Below are positions 33,967-42,241 of a stretch of DNA of 64,000 nucleotides, piece by piece. Position numbers and translations under genes: made by a program. The notes beneath the pieces were generated by a model. That model was not told the origin of the DNA, did no database searches, and worked only from the letters and a program-made list of their open reading frames with translations. Origin of the DNA: Flavobacterium shii (GTDB taxonomy: Bacteria; Bacteroidota; Bacteroidia; Flavobacteriales; Flavobacteriaceae); contig NZ_JAOZEW010000012.1 of the NCBI RefSeq assembly GCF_025847235.1, forward strand, positions 62,001 to 126,000, in the 5' to 3' direction. The first letter of the stretch is position 1. Each line of letters begins with the position of its first letter.

Positions 33967-33984
33967 AAATATCCTTTTAAAGAA

Positions 33985-34779
33985 TTATACATTTATTGCT
34001 ACTACATATCCTTCAGATCCACGGATATTAAAGACTGTTCCGTCTTCAAACAATAAATACTGTCCTTTTATTCCAGTAAGTTTTCCCTGAAAAGTTGGTG
34101 TTTTATCCAGACTTAAACTTGCTACTTTTTTTGGATATTCAAGAACTGGATAATGCAGTTCATACAAATCATTTTTCTCTGGGAAAAAATATTCGCGAAC
34201 TTCATCTGGAATCAAGTTTTCGACTTTAGATTTCTCTAAAATCAAATCAACGCTTTCGATATTATTCTGAAGCATTTTTCTCCAATTTGTTTTATCAGCA
34301 TAATGATTCTTTAACGCTACCTCGGTAATTCCTGCCAAATAGCGATTCGGAACTTCTACGATTGCCAAAGCTTGTGTTGCACCTTGATCTATCCATCGTG
34401 TAGGTACTTGCGTCTTTCTGGTCACTCCTACTTTTACTTCGCTGGACAGAGCCAGATATACTATATGCGGTTGTAATTGTACTTTTTCTTCGTATGCCAA
34501 ATCTCGATCCTGAATTCCTAAATGTGCCGTACTTAATTCTGGTTTCATAATCCAATCTCCAACAGCTGGGCTTGAGTAAAAACAATCATAGCAAAATCCC
34601 TGACGGAATATCTTTTTCTTTTTACCACAATTCAAACATTGATACCCAACAAAATTGATTTCGATTTCTTTATTCAATAATTGATTGACATTTATAAAAC
34701 TGTCTTCAAAAACTAAATAATATTGAATTGGATTTCCCATTTCAGTTTGCATCTTTGTAAGTACACCTTGATATTGCAT
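33985..34779 (-). CDS. DUF2797 zinc-ribbon protein
   Basis: 264 aa, no signal peptide. A four-cysteine cluster (CLNCGKKKK ... GFCYDCF, about residues 49-69) probably binds zinc. The DUF2797 core follows: SPAVGDWIM, STAHLGIQDRDLAYEE, and VYLALSSEVKVGVTR, similar to a GIY-YIG-like start. Function unknown. It is divergent from a GH3-family gene. Confidence 0.85.
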   Translation of the reverse strand: MQYQGVLTKMQTEMGNPIQYYLVFEDSFINVNQLLNKEIEINFVGYQCLNCGKKKKIFRQGFCYDCFYSSPAVGDWIMKPELSTAHLGIQDRDLAYEEKVQLQPHIVYLALSSEVKVGVTRKTQVPTRWIDQGATQALAIVEVPNRYLAGITEVALKNHYADKTNWRKMLQNNIESVDLILEKSKVENLIPDEVREYFFPEKNDLYELHYPVLEYPKKVASLSLDKTPTFQGKLTGIKGQYLLFEDGTVFNIRGSEGYVVAINV

Positions 34780-34797
34780 TAGATTTTTAGATTTTAG

Positions 34798-34813
34798 TCC
34801 CGAAGCTTCGGGA
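34798..34813. repeat. 16-bp perfect palindrome
   Basis: TCCCGAAGCTTCGGGA between short direct repeats of TTTTTAGATTTTA; GC-rich in an AT-rich gap. Likely another dispersed intergenic element. Confidence 0.5.
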
Positions 34814-34905
34814 GCAGTTTTTAGATTTTAAACCCGCTTCAAAGAATTTAAATTTTTTATTGTTAAAATTCCATTTTTGAATTGGAATCTTTGCCATAAA
34901 TAGAA

Positions 34906-34934
34906 TTGTCGTTTATAAAAAAACACTATTTTTG
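34906..34934 (+). promoter_or_regulatory. Promoter of the GH3-family gene
   Basis: TTG (34906-34908), 18-nt spacer, perfect TATTTTTG (34927-34934). Leader of about 100 nt. Confidence 0.55.
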
Positions 34935-35037
34935 ATACAACGACAAAGTTAGTATTTGTCTGCCGATAATCAAATCTTAAATTCTTGACTTTTTTGAGTT
35001 ACTAGGAAAATCAGCAATCTAAAATCTAAAATTATTC

Positions 35038-36552
35038 ATGCCCCTATCAATAATCAATTCATTTGCTTCTTGGGTTCTTAAACAAAGAATTCATCAAATA
35101 GAGCTTTTTCTTAAATACCCAAATGAAGTTCAGGAAGAACTCCTTCATAATTTATTACTGGCTGCCGAAAATACAATTGTTGGAAAACAATATGATTTTG
35201 CTTCGATAAATTCTTATAAAACTTTTTCTGAAAGATTACCTATTGCAACCTACGAAGAATTGCAACCTTTGATTGAGCGTACACGCCAAGGTGAACAAAA
35301 TGTTTTTTGGGAAACTCCAATAAAATGGTTTGCAAAATCTAGCGGAACTACAAATGCTAAAAGCAAATTTATCCCTGTAAGTAATGAAGCTCTGGAGGAT
35401 TGTCATTATAAAGGAAGTAAAGATTTACTGTGCTTGTATCTGAATAATAATGAAGACTCTGAATTATTTCTAGGCAAGAGTCTTCGCTTAGGCGGAAGTT
35501 CTCAGATTTACGAAAACAACAATACGTTCTTCGGAGATTTATCGGCTATCTTGATTGAGAATATGCCTATTTGGGCAGAATTTAGTAGTACACCTAGCAA
35601 TAAAACTTCGCTTATGAGCGAATGGGAAACCAAAATTGCTGCTATTATTAATGAAACGAAAAATGAAAATGTAACCAGTTTTGCTGGTGTTCCTTCATGG
35701 ATGTTGGTTTTAATGAATCGTGTTCTAGAAGATTCCGGAAAAGGGAATTTATTTGAAATATGGCCAAACCTGGAAGTTTATTTTCATGGTGGTGTGAGTT
35801 TTTCTCCTTATAGAGAACAATACAAAAACATATTGCCTAAAAAAGATTTTAAATACTACGAGATATACAATGCTTCTGAAGGTTTCTTTGCCATTCAGGA
35901 TTTAAATAATTCATGCGATTTATTGCTAATGCTGGATTACGGAATTTTCTACGAGTTTATTCCGATGGAGACTTTTGGGAAACCAGAACAAAAAGCTATC
36001 CGATTGGCAGATGTAGAATTGGATAAAAATTATGCAATCGTTATTACCACCAATTCTGGTCTATGGCGTTATTTAATTGGTGATACTGTTCGTTTTACTT
36101 CTTTAAACCCATACAGGATTCGAGTTACAGGAAGAACAAAACACCATATTAATGTTTTTGGCGAAGAGCTTATGGTCGAAAATACCGATCAGGCTATAGC
36201 CAAAGCGTGCCAGCTAACAAATACCGAAGTTATAGATTATACTGTAGCTCCGATATTTATGCAAGACAAGGAAAAAGGCGCTCACGAATGGATGATTGAG
36301 TTTAAGAAAAAACCTGCCGATGTAGGGCTTTTCCAAAAAGCTCTTGACGAAACACTACAATCTCTAAACTCCGACTATGAAGCCAAACGTTATAATAATA
36401 TGACGCTAAATCCTTTGGTGATTAATGTTGCCAGAGAGAATTTATTCTATGATTGGTTAAAAGAAAAAGACAAATTAGGCGGTCAGCATAAAATACCTAG
36501 GCTTTCGAACCAAAGAGATTATTTGGAACAATTGAAGGGGATGCAGGTTTAA
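35038..36552 (+). CDS. GH3-family (auxin-responsive GH3-like) acyl-acid amido synthetase homologue
   Basis: 504 aa, cytoplasmic. ANL-superfamily enzyme with the ATP/AMP-binding motif KSSGTTNAKSKFIPVS (about 101-116), the YNASEGFFAIQD core motif (about 280), and the LIGDTVRF / RVTGRTKHHINVFGEELM hinge. Plant GH3 enzymes adenylate jasmonate or auxin and join them to amino acids. Bacterial members are widespread in Bacteroidota and uncharacterised, so the substrate here is open. Full length and intact. Confidence 0.9.
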   Translation: MPLSIINSFASWVLKQRIHQIELFLKYPNEVQEELLHNLLLAAENTIVGKQYDFASINSYKTFSERLPIATYEELQPLIERTRQGEQNVFWETPIKWFAKSSGTTNAKSKFIPVSNEALEDCHYKGSKDLLCLYLNNNEDSELFLGKSLRLGGSSQIYENNNTFFGDLSAILIENMPIWAEFSSTPSNKTSLMSEWETKIAAIINETKNENVTSFAGVPSWMLVLMNRVLEDSGKGNLFEIWPNLEVYFHGGVSFSPYREQYKNILPKKDFKYYEIYNASEGFFAIQDLNNSCDLLLMLDYGIFYEFIPMETFGKPEQKAIRLADVELDKNYAIVITTNSGLWRYLIGDTVRFTSLNPYRIRVTGRTKHHINVFGEELMVENTDQAIAKACQLTNTEVIDYTVAPIFMQDKEKGAHEWMIEFKKKPADVGLFQKALDETLQSLNSDYEAKRYNNMTLNPLVINVARENLFYDWLKEKDKLGGQHKIPRLSNQRDYLEQLKGMQV

Positions 36553-36605
36553 ATCACTAATTGCCAAATAGTAGTATTTTAAACTAATAAAAATTAATCA
36601 TAAAA

Positions 36606-37151
36606 ATGAGTAAAGATAAAGATGATTTGATTCAAAAAATGAATGAAATAATTGAAAGACCAGGAGGAAAGCAAGCTATTAGATTTATATTAAACTCATT
36701 TGGTTCAATTCCTCTTATTGGAGGTTTTATTGCTGCTTCGGGTTCCATTTGGGGAGAAAAAGAGCAACAAGAATACAATGAAGTCTTAGCTGAATGGGCA
36801 GACAAAACTGAATTTGAATTAAAAAATATTTTAATAGAACTTGATAAATTATTACAAACTCCTACTAAAACAAGGATGAGCCTACTATTAGGTGAAATTA
36901 TTGGAAATGATAATACTGAGAAATTTCTCAAAAAAAGCAATTCTCAAATTCCATTGGTTTTAAATAGCCAAACCATTAATGAATTACAACCATTTATAGA
37001 AACCCAATGGATAACTATTAATCCAACTGGAGCAACTAGTTCAATGGGCTCAGGTAATCGTGTAGGCAATCACTTCGAAGAACTAAAAAGACCATATGGA
37101 ATAGGCTCAGGTTTTATACTCATCTTAAATGAATCTTATTTTATAGAATAA
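36606..37151 (+). CDS. Orphan protein of unknown function
   Basis: 181 aa. I do not recognise a named family. Residues 26-47 form a Gly-rich hydrophobic hairpin (NSFGSIPLIGGFIAASG), flanked by a charged N-terminal helix and a helical segment of about 50 residues (EKEQQEYNEVLAEWADKTE...). The C-terminus is a compact region with GNRVGNHFEELKRPYGIG and ends at SYFIE. No signal peptide and no cysteine. The hydrophobic hairpin could insert into a membrane or pack inside a helical bundle. It follows GH3 by 53 nt without a clear promoter and lies at the edge of a repeat cluster, which suggests accessory DNA. Confidence 0.7.
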   Translation: MSKDKDDLIQKMNEIIERPGGKQAIRFILNSFGSIPLIGGFIAASGSIWGEKEQQEYNEVLAEWADKTEFELKNILIELDKLLQTPTKTRMSLLLGEIIGNDNTEKFLKKSNSQIPLVLNSQTINELQPFIETQWITINPTGATSSMGSGNRVGNHFEELKRPYGIGSGFILILNESYFIE

Positions 37152-37215
37152 TCTTTGTAGACACCAACAACCCATCCGTTACTGGTATGAGCGTTGGGAT
37201 TTTGTCTAAAATAAC

Positions 37216-37330
37216 CACAAACTTGTCATTCCGAAGAATGAGGAATCTTCGTTAGTTGCTCGACAATATAGAAATACGTTGTGTTAGTTTCTTGTGGAGA
37301 TTCCTCATTCTTCGGAATGACAAGTTTGTG
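37216..37330. repeat. 33-bp perfect inverted repeat, MITE- or REP-like element
   Basis: Arms at 37216-37248 and 37298-37330 are exact reverse complements. They start CACAAACTTGTCATTCCGAA and end GAATGAGGAATCT, enclosing 49 bp. The arm sequence is the GGAGAT...GACAA family seen singly at 2121, 2281, 4273 and 37636. No coding capacity. The transcript would form a very stable hairpin. Confidence 0.85.
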
Positions 37331-37426
37331 AGAAAACAGACTAAATATTTAACTTTAAAATATATTCTTTACGGGTACGAGCGAGACGCTCGCACTAACA
37401 TTGAGGTTGGGTGTTATTATCTAGTC

Positions 37427-37459
37427 AGACCTAACAGGTTTTAAAAACCTGTTAGGTCT
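37427..37459. repeat. Palindromic repeat CCTAACAGGTTTT-family (copy 2)
   Basis: AGACCTAACAGGTT continuing to AACCTGTTAGGTCT, a 33-nt palindrome followed by T-rich DNA. Matches copy 1 at 7811-7837. Confidence 0.75.
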
Positions 37460-37478
37460 TTTTTATTTTGTTCACGAT

Positions 37479-37583
37479 TAGATCGCATGAGGGATAGCAA
37501 TGGAAATCCTTTTTATTTTTTTCTTTAAAAAATAAAAAGATTGTAATGTATAGCCCGACCCGCTTTTTCTGCGGGGCATGCCC
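37479..37583. repeat. Structured intergenic element (GGGATAGCAATGGAAATCC ... TAGCCCGACC type)
   Basis: Starts near GATCGCATGAGGGATAGCAA and ends CTGCGGGGCATGCCC. The TTTTTATTTTTT and AAAAAATAAAAA tracts pair, as do flanking segments, to give a long hairpin; a second GC-rich segment follows. I recall closely similar sequences in many Bacteroidota intergenic regions (from memory, not searched). Confidence 0.6.
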
Positions 37584-37589
37584 ATAAAA

Positions 37590-37619
37590 AAACCTTAGCT
37601 TAAATTAAAACTAAGGTTT
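37590..37619 (-). terminator. Terminator of serB
   Basis: AAACCTTAG / CTAAGGTTT with a 12-nt loop and T-run on the minus strand, about 80 nt past the serB stop codon. Confidence 0.7.
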
Positions 37620-37635
37620 GTATTTTTTATTTTGA

Positions 37636-37681
37636 TTGTCGAGCTACTTGCGGAGATGCTGCTGTGTCTCAGAATGACAAA
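37636..37681. repeat. Copy of the GGAGAT...GACAA intergenic repeat
   Basis: GAGCTACTTGCGGAGATGCT then CTCAGAATGACAA; aligns with 2281-2327 and 4273-4318. Confidence 0.6.
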
Positions 37682-37700
37682 CTTTATATTATTTGATATT

Positions 37701-38930
37701 CTACATCATGTCGATATATCGATCATGATATCCTAATAGGTACAAAACGCCATCTAATCCTAGACTTGAAATTGAGGTTGATGCATTTTCTTTTACGGTT
37801 GGTTTTGCATGAAAAGCGATTCCTAGACCGGCTAAATTCAGCATTGGTAAATCGTTGGCTCCATCTCCTACTGCTATGGTTTGATTAATGTGGATTCCTT
37901 CTTTTTCGGCAATTGCTTTTAAGTATTCGGCTTTCTTTTGTCCATCTACGATTTCTCCTAAATATTTACCGGTTAATTTACCGTCTTTAATCTCTAATCG
38001 GTTGGCATGAACGTAATCGATACCTAATTCTTTTTGTAAATAATCTCCAAAATAGGTGAATCCTCCTGATAATATAGCGGTTTTGTATCCGTAATATTTT
38101 AAGGCTTTCATTAAGCGATGTGCCCCTTTGGTTATAGGCAATTTTTCGGCAACTGACTGTAAAACGTCTTCACTTAAACCTTCTAACAATGCCATACGTT
38201 GTTTGAAGCTTTCGTTGAAATCTATTTCGCCATTCATAGCCGATTCTGTAATTGCTCTTACTTGCTCACCTACTCCGTTAAGCTCTGCCAATTCGTCGAT
38301 TACTTCGGTTTGGATTAGTGTTGAGTCCATATCGAAACAAACTAAACGTCGGTTTCTTCTATAGATATTATCTTCCTGAAATGAGATATCTACATTTAGG
38401 GTTCTGGAAATTTCCATGAAACTTGCCGTCATTGCAATCTTATCGACAACATCTCCTGTTAGGGATAATTGTATGCAGGAACGAGGATAATCTTCTTGTT
38501 CTACAACAGATGTTCTTCCTGTTAATCTTATTATGGAAACAATATTTAAATTTTGATCGGATAATAATTTGGCAACTGCAGCTAGTTGTGATGCAGCTAA
38601 TTTTTCTCCTAAAATATTAACTATATAACGTTGCTTGGATTGTGTTTTTACCCATTTTTCGTAATCTTCTATAGAAATTGGGATAAACTTTACCTTTACT
38701 TCTAATTCATAAGCTTTAAACAACAAGTCTTTTAAAACTGGCCCTGAAGTTGAACCGGCTTGGATTTCGAATAAAATCCCCAGAGAAAGTGTGTCATGAA
38801 TGTCGGCTTGACCTATATCTAGAATAACAGCATCGTAGGTAGCCAATACTGCGGTTAAACCAGCTGTAACTCCTGGTTTATCATGACCTGAAACTTTTAA
38901 TAAAATAATCTCTTTATCTTCTACTGCCAT
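37701..38930 (-). CDS. serB: Phosphoserine phosphatase with tandem ACT domains
   Basis: 409 aa. The N-terminal about 185 residues contain two ACT-like ligand-binding domains (VSGHDKPGVTAGL at 13-25; second near 101-180). The HAD phosphatase follows with the catalytic aspartates D200 and D202 in CFDMDSTLI, then ILSGGFTYF and AVGDGANDLPML. It performs the last step of serine synthesis. The ACT domains suggest serine feedback. This long architecture is shared by mycobacterial and Bacteroidota SerB. Monocistronic. Confidence 0.95.
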   Translation of the reverse strand: MAVEDKEIILLKVSGHDKPGVTAGLTAVLATYDAVILDIGQADIHDTLSLGILFEIQAGSTSGPVLKDLLFKAYELEVKVKFIPISIEDYEKWVKTQSKQRYIVNILGEKLAASQLAAVAKLLSDQNLNIVSIIRLTGRTSVVEQEDYPRSCIQLSLTGDVVDKIAMTASFMEISRTLNVDISFQEDNIYRRNRRLVCFDMDSTLIQTEVIDELAELNGVGEQVRAITESAMNGEIDFNESFKQRMALLEGLSEDVLQSVAEKLPITKGAHRLMKALKYYGYKTAILSGGFTYFGDYLQKELGIDYVHANRLEIKDGKLTGKYLGEIVDGQKKAEYLKAIAEKEGIHINQTIAVGDGANDLPMLNLAGLGIAFHAKPTVKENASTSISSLGLDGVLYLLGYHDRYIDMM

Positions 38931-39186
38931 TTTATCTTTATTGATTTAGAAGTGACAAAAATCGGTAATCTATTGTTGATAAAAAAGAATATGCTTTGTT
39001 TTCTTATATAGAAAAAACACAAATCAATGTGATTTATTTAAATAAATTACTATTTGCTTCCGCTGAATAAAATAAGCTGCCTGGAATTAAAAGAGATTAT
39101 TCATGACAACTGGAAAAACATGCAAATCATGTTCTTAAATTGCCTTAAATAATCTCCTGAATACTGCCTAATCGCAGTTATTTAAT

Positions 39187-39630
39187 TTAACTACTTGGCA
39201 TATTTTCATCAAAATTTACCATCCAGTTTACTCCAAATTTATCGGTAAACATTCCGAAATAAGCACCCCAAAAGGTTTTACTCATTGGCATAAATGGATT
39301 TCCTCCTGCTGAGAGTCCATTAAAGATTCTGTCTGCTTCTTTTGTACTATCGATATTAATTGAAACCGAAAAGTTTCCTCCAAAAATTACATCTCCAGAT
39401 TGTTTGGTACTATCGCTTCCCATTAAAATGGTCTGACCAATAGGTAGGCTAACGTGCATAATTCGGTTAGCTTCATCACTTTCGCTTGATGTTTGAGAAC
39501 AATTTTCGTCCACGGGCATATCTTTGAATCTTCCAATGAATGCAAATTCGCCTCCAAAAACTGATTTGTAAAATAGAAATGCTTCTTCGCAATTTCCATT
39601 AAAAACTAAATAGGGATTTACTGCTGCCAT
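39187..39630 (-). CDS. VOC family protein, PhnB-like
   Basis: 147 aa glyoxalase/bleomycin-resistance fold, with YLVFNGNCEEAFLFYKSVFGGEF, the IMHVSLPIGQTILMGSD core, and KTFWGAYFGMFTDKFGVNWMVN at the end, the PhnB/YjdN type. Enzymatic function is not predictable. It is the last gene of a minus-strand group with two other VOC proteins and an SRPBCC protein. Confidence 0.88.
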   Translation of the reverse strand: MAAVNPYLVFNGNCEEAFLFYKSVFGGEFAFIGRFKDMPVDENCSQTSSESDEANRIMHVSLPIGQTILMGSDSTKQSGDVIFGGNFSVSINIDSTKEADRIFNGLSAGGNPFMPMSKTFWGAYFGMFTDKFGVNWMVNFDENMPSS

Positions 39631-39668
39631 GATATTTTGTTATTTATTTATTATTACTAATTCTATTA

Positions 39669-40079
39669 TTATTTTGGATATTTACCAAGATCCATATACA
39701 ACGAATTCCAGCGATGTCCGTCTAAATCTGCAAATCCACAACCATACATCCAGCCTTGATTCTCTGCAGGCGCTGAAAAAACATTTCCTCCTGCTTCCTG
39801 AACTTTTTTAGCAAGTACATCTACTTCTTCTCTACTTTCCGCATCTATAGATATTAACATCTCTGAGCTTATTTTTGTATCCGTAAGTTTGTTTTGAGAA
39901 ATATCTACAAACATATTTTCTTCAAAAAGCATTATTACAAATTTACCTTCGCCAACTAACATACAAGTCGAACTTGACGTGTCATGTTCTTCATTAAAAG
40001 TGAATCCTATTTTTGTAAAAAAGGCTTTCGTTTTTGCGATGTCTTTTACTGGCAAATTGAGCCATATTTGCTTTGTCAT
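39669..40079 (-). CDS. VOC family protein (paralogue A)
   Basis: 136 aa from the ATG at 40077-40079. The open frame continues to 40169, but the extra residues are the translation of an intergenic repeat. The fold opens with IWLNLPVKDIAKTKAFFTKIGFTFN and closes with MYGCGFADLDGHRWNSLYMD. It is clearly paralogous to the protein at 40647-41054. Substrate unknown; such VOC proteins are often annotated as extradiol dioxygenase or lactoylglutathione lyase-like without evidence. Confidence 0.85.
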   Translation of the reverse strand: MTKQIWLNLPVKDIAKTKAFFTKIGFTFNEEHDTSSSTCMLVGEGKFVIMLFEENMFVDISQNKLTDTKISSEMLISIDAESREEVDVLAKKVQEAGGNVFSAPAENQGWMYGCGFADLDGHRWNSLYMDLGKYPK

Positions 40080-40124
40080 TTTTTGATATTTTAAGTTTAT
40101 TTTAAACCAGCTAAGCTGCCTATA

Positions 40125-40203
40125 TATTTGCCGCAAAGGAGGTGCTAAGTCACAACGTTTTTTATCCATTTTTTTAGAGAAACCTCAGAGCCTTTATGCC
40201 TTA
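40125..40203. repeat. Intergenic repeat of the CTTTG-ACTTAG-CCT family
   Basis: On the minus strand it reads AAAGGCTCTGAGGTTTCTC ... GTTGTGACTTAGCACCTCC. It is the same style as the units at 2340-2640 and 43498-43640. It creates a false N-terminal extension of the preceding gene's frame. Confidence 0.55.
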
Positions 40204-40204
40204 C

Positions 40205-40609
40205 TTAATTACTCTCGGCGTAACTTTTAAAATTATCAAGAATCGCTTGCCATCCTTGCTGCTGGAAGTTTTCGGGATTTTGTGTTTCGGGATCAAAACT
40301 TTCGATTATTTCTACTCCCTTTTGAGTTTCATTAAAACTAATTTCAACTTTTCTTCCATCAGACATTATGTACTCGATAACTTCATTTTCTTTTACTAAA
40401 GTATATTCCCCTTCAAAATCAAAACTCATACTACCGTCCTTAGCAGCCATTGTCGATTTGAATTTACCTCCCGTTTGTAAATCATTTTCTGCGTATGGTG
40501 TATGCCAATCCGGAGAAGCATTATTCCACTCTTGTATATGCTTAGGAGTTGTCCATATTTCCCAAACTTTAGTTATTGGAGCTTTTACTGTACTTTGAAC
40601 TGTTATCAT
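40205..40609 (-). CDS. SRPBCC (AHSA1/START-like) protein
   Basis: 134 aa from the ATG at 40607-40609 (MITVQSTVKAP). The frame is open 63 nt further into the neighbouring VOC gene, which is rejected. Typical AHSA1 features are KVWEIWTTPKHIQEWN, GEYTLVKENEVIEY and the C-terminal QQGWQAILDNFKSY helix. These small proteins bind hydrophobic ligands. It sits between two paralogous VOC genes, suggesting a shared transcript. Confidence 0.87.
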   Translation of the reverse strand: MITVQSTVKAPITKVWEIWTTPKHIQEWNNASPDWHTPYAENDLQTGGKFKSTMAAKDGSMSFDFEGEYTLVKENEVIEYIMSDGRKVEISFNETQKGVEIIESFDPETQNPENFQQQGWQAILDNFKSYAESN

Positions 40610-40646
40610 ATTTAATCTTTTAAAATTATCTCTTATAAATTGAATT

Positions 40647-41054
40647 TTATTCTTTTGGCGCCTGACTCTCATCCATAAAGAATATTTCCCAATGGTGCCC
40701 GTCTAGATCCAAGAAGGCTTTTTGATACATCCAGCCATAATCTTTGGCTTCCATATATTCGATACCACCAGCCTTTACAACTGATGTAATTATTTCATCT
40801 ACTTTTTCACGGCTATCGACAGATAGTGCCATTAAAATTTCGGTTGTAGTTGCAGTATTGCAGATTTGCTTTTTAGTAAAGGTTTTAAAAAACTCTTCTA
40901 ACAGAAGCATTGCAAATATATTTTCACCGATTTCTAAGCAAGCTGCTTTATCATTTGTGAAATTTAAATTGAATGTGAATCCCAATTCTGTAAAAAAAGC
41001 CATACTACGATTCAAATCTTTAACGGGTAGATTTAAAAAAATTTCTGTTTTCAT
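40647..41054 (-). CDS. VOC family protein (paralogue B)
   Basis: 135 aa. Opens IFLNLPVKDLNRSMAFFTEL and closes with MYQKAFLDLDGHHWEIFFMD; the DGHHWE segment holds probable metal ligands (His, Glu). It is paralogous to the 39669-40079 gene; the duplicates flank the SRPBCC gene. First gene of this minus-strand group, divergent from the GlxA-type regulator 142 nt away. Confidence 0.88.
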   Translation of the reverse strand: MKTEIFLNLPVKDLNRSMAFFTELGFTFNLNFTNDKAACLEIGENIFAMLLLEEFFKTFTKKQICNTATTTEILMALSVDSREKVDEIITSVVKAGGIEYMEAKDYGWMYQKAFLDLDGHHWEIFFMDESQAPKE

Positions 41055-41156
41055 TTTTATATAAATTTACGAATTATTTAAAACAAATTTACAGTAATCG
41101 TCTATCCTTAAGATCATAATAAAAGTCATTTTTAGGGTCATTTAAGACAAAAGAAC

Positions 41157-41164
41157 TATTTTTG
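41157..41164 (+). promoter_or_regulatory. -7 box of the GlxA-type regulator
   Basis: Perfect TATTTTTG 33 nt before the ATG. No clear -33 TTG. Confidence 0.48.
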
Positions 41165-41196
41165 CATGGGTCATTTTCATTAAAAAGAAAAAAATA

Positions 41197-42162
41197 ATGA
41201 GTAAAAAAGTTGGGTTAATCGTTCCGCATGACTATAAATTATTGAGTATAGCTGCCATTCTTGAAGTTTTTGAAACCGCTAATAAACTACATCCCGAAGG
41301 TGAAAAACCGTTTGAAATATTAATTTTTCAATCATCTGAACAAATCGAACAAGAGAAATTATTTAATTATAAAGTTAATTCCATTCAATCGTCTGACGAA
41401 AAACTAGGATTGGTTTTAATCCCCGCATTTACGACCGACGATATGAAAGGAATGATTACAAGAAACAGTAATTTTATTCCTTGGCTAAAGAAGCAACATC
41501 AATTTGGTGCAGAAATAGCTAGTTTCTGTACTGGTGCTTTCTTGCTTGGCGCTTCGGGATTACTGGATGAAAAATCAGCAACAACACATGTGGATGCTTG
41601 CAGTGCTTTTAATCAATCATTCCCTTTGGTTAATTTAAAACCCGAAGAAACATTAACTGCCGACGGAACGCTTTATACCAGTGGCGGATCGACCTCATCC
41701 TTTCATTTACTCATTCTTTTGGTACAGAAATATTGCGGAAATGAGGTTGCTGTGCAAATTGCCAAAATTTTTGCTATTGATTTAAACCGTCACAAACAAA
41801 GTTATTTTAGCACTTTTCGTCCGAATCATTTACATAACGATACTCTTGTGGCGCAATTGCAACATAAGATAGAAAATGAATATAGCACCATAGAAAAACT
41901 GGAAGAGATTACTAAAGACATTCCAACTAGTAATCGAAATATGACTCGAAGATTCAAACTCGTAGTTGGAATTCCTCCTATAGAGTATTTGCAAAACATT
42001 CGAGTAGAAAGTTCTAAAAAATACCTCGAGCAAACGCAACTTTCTATATCCGAGATTATTGAAAAAACTGGTTATAATGATCCAAAATCTTTTAGAAAAG
42101 TATTTTATAAAATGGTCGGTATGAAACCGATAGAATATCGGGAGAAGTTTAGAGTGAGATAA
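41197..42162 (+). CDS. GlxA family regulator (DJ-1/PfpI domain + AraC helix-turn-helix)
   Basis: 321 aa. Residues 1-190 are a DJ-1/PfpI-like amidotransferase-fold sensor with the nucleophile-elbow cysteine C111 in IASFCTGAFLLG. The C-terminal about 100 residues are an AraC-type double helix-turn-helix (SISEIIEKTGYNDPKSFRKVFYKMVGMKPIEYR). It probably controls the divergent VOC/SRPBCC genes (inference from position). Ligand unknown. Confidence 0.92.
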   Translation: MSKKVGLIVPHDYKLLSIAAILEVFETANKLHPEGEKPFEILIFQSSEQIEQEKLFNYKVNSIQSSDEKLGLVLIPAFTTDDMKGMITRNSNFIPWLKKQHQFGAEIASFCTGAFLLGASGLLDEKSATTHVDACSAFNQSFPLVNLKPEETLTADGTLYTSGGSTSSFHLLILLVQKYCGNEVAVQIAKIFAIDLNRHKQSYFSTFRPNHLHNDTLVAQLQHKIENEYSTIEKLEEITKDIPTSNRNMTRRFKLVVGIPPIEYLQNIRVESSKKYLEQTQLSISEIIEKTGYNDPKSFRKVFYKMVGMKPIEYREKFRVR

Positions 42163-42163
42163 A

Positions 42164-42190
42164 AAAAATCCCAGCAATGCTGGGATTTTT
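42164..42190 (+). terminator. Terminator after the GlxA-type gene
   Basis: Near-perfect palindrome AAAAATCCCAGC / GCTGGGATTTTT with a 3-nt loop; may also serve the convergent clpX transcript. Confidence 0.83.
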
Positions 42191-42241
42191 AATTTTTAAT
42201 CTTTGACAAAGCTTAAAACTTTTTCAAAGATCTTTCAAGAT

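Noticed and set aside
37152..37700. CRISPR array
   Set aside because: The repeats here are palindromic, of different families and not regularly spaced; no cas genes nearby.
40080..40169. N-terminal extension of the VOC gene
   Set aside because: It is the translation of an intergenic repeat; the fold starts at the ATG at 40079.
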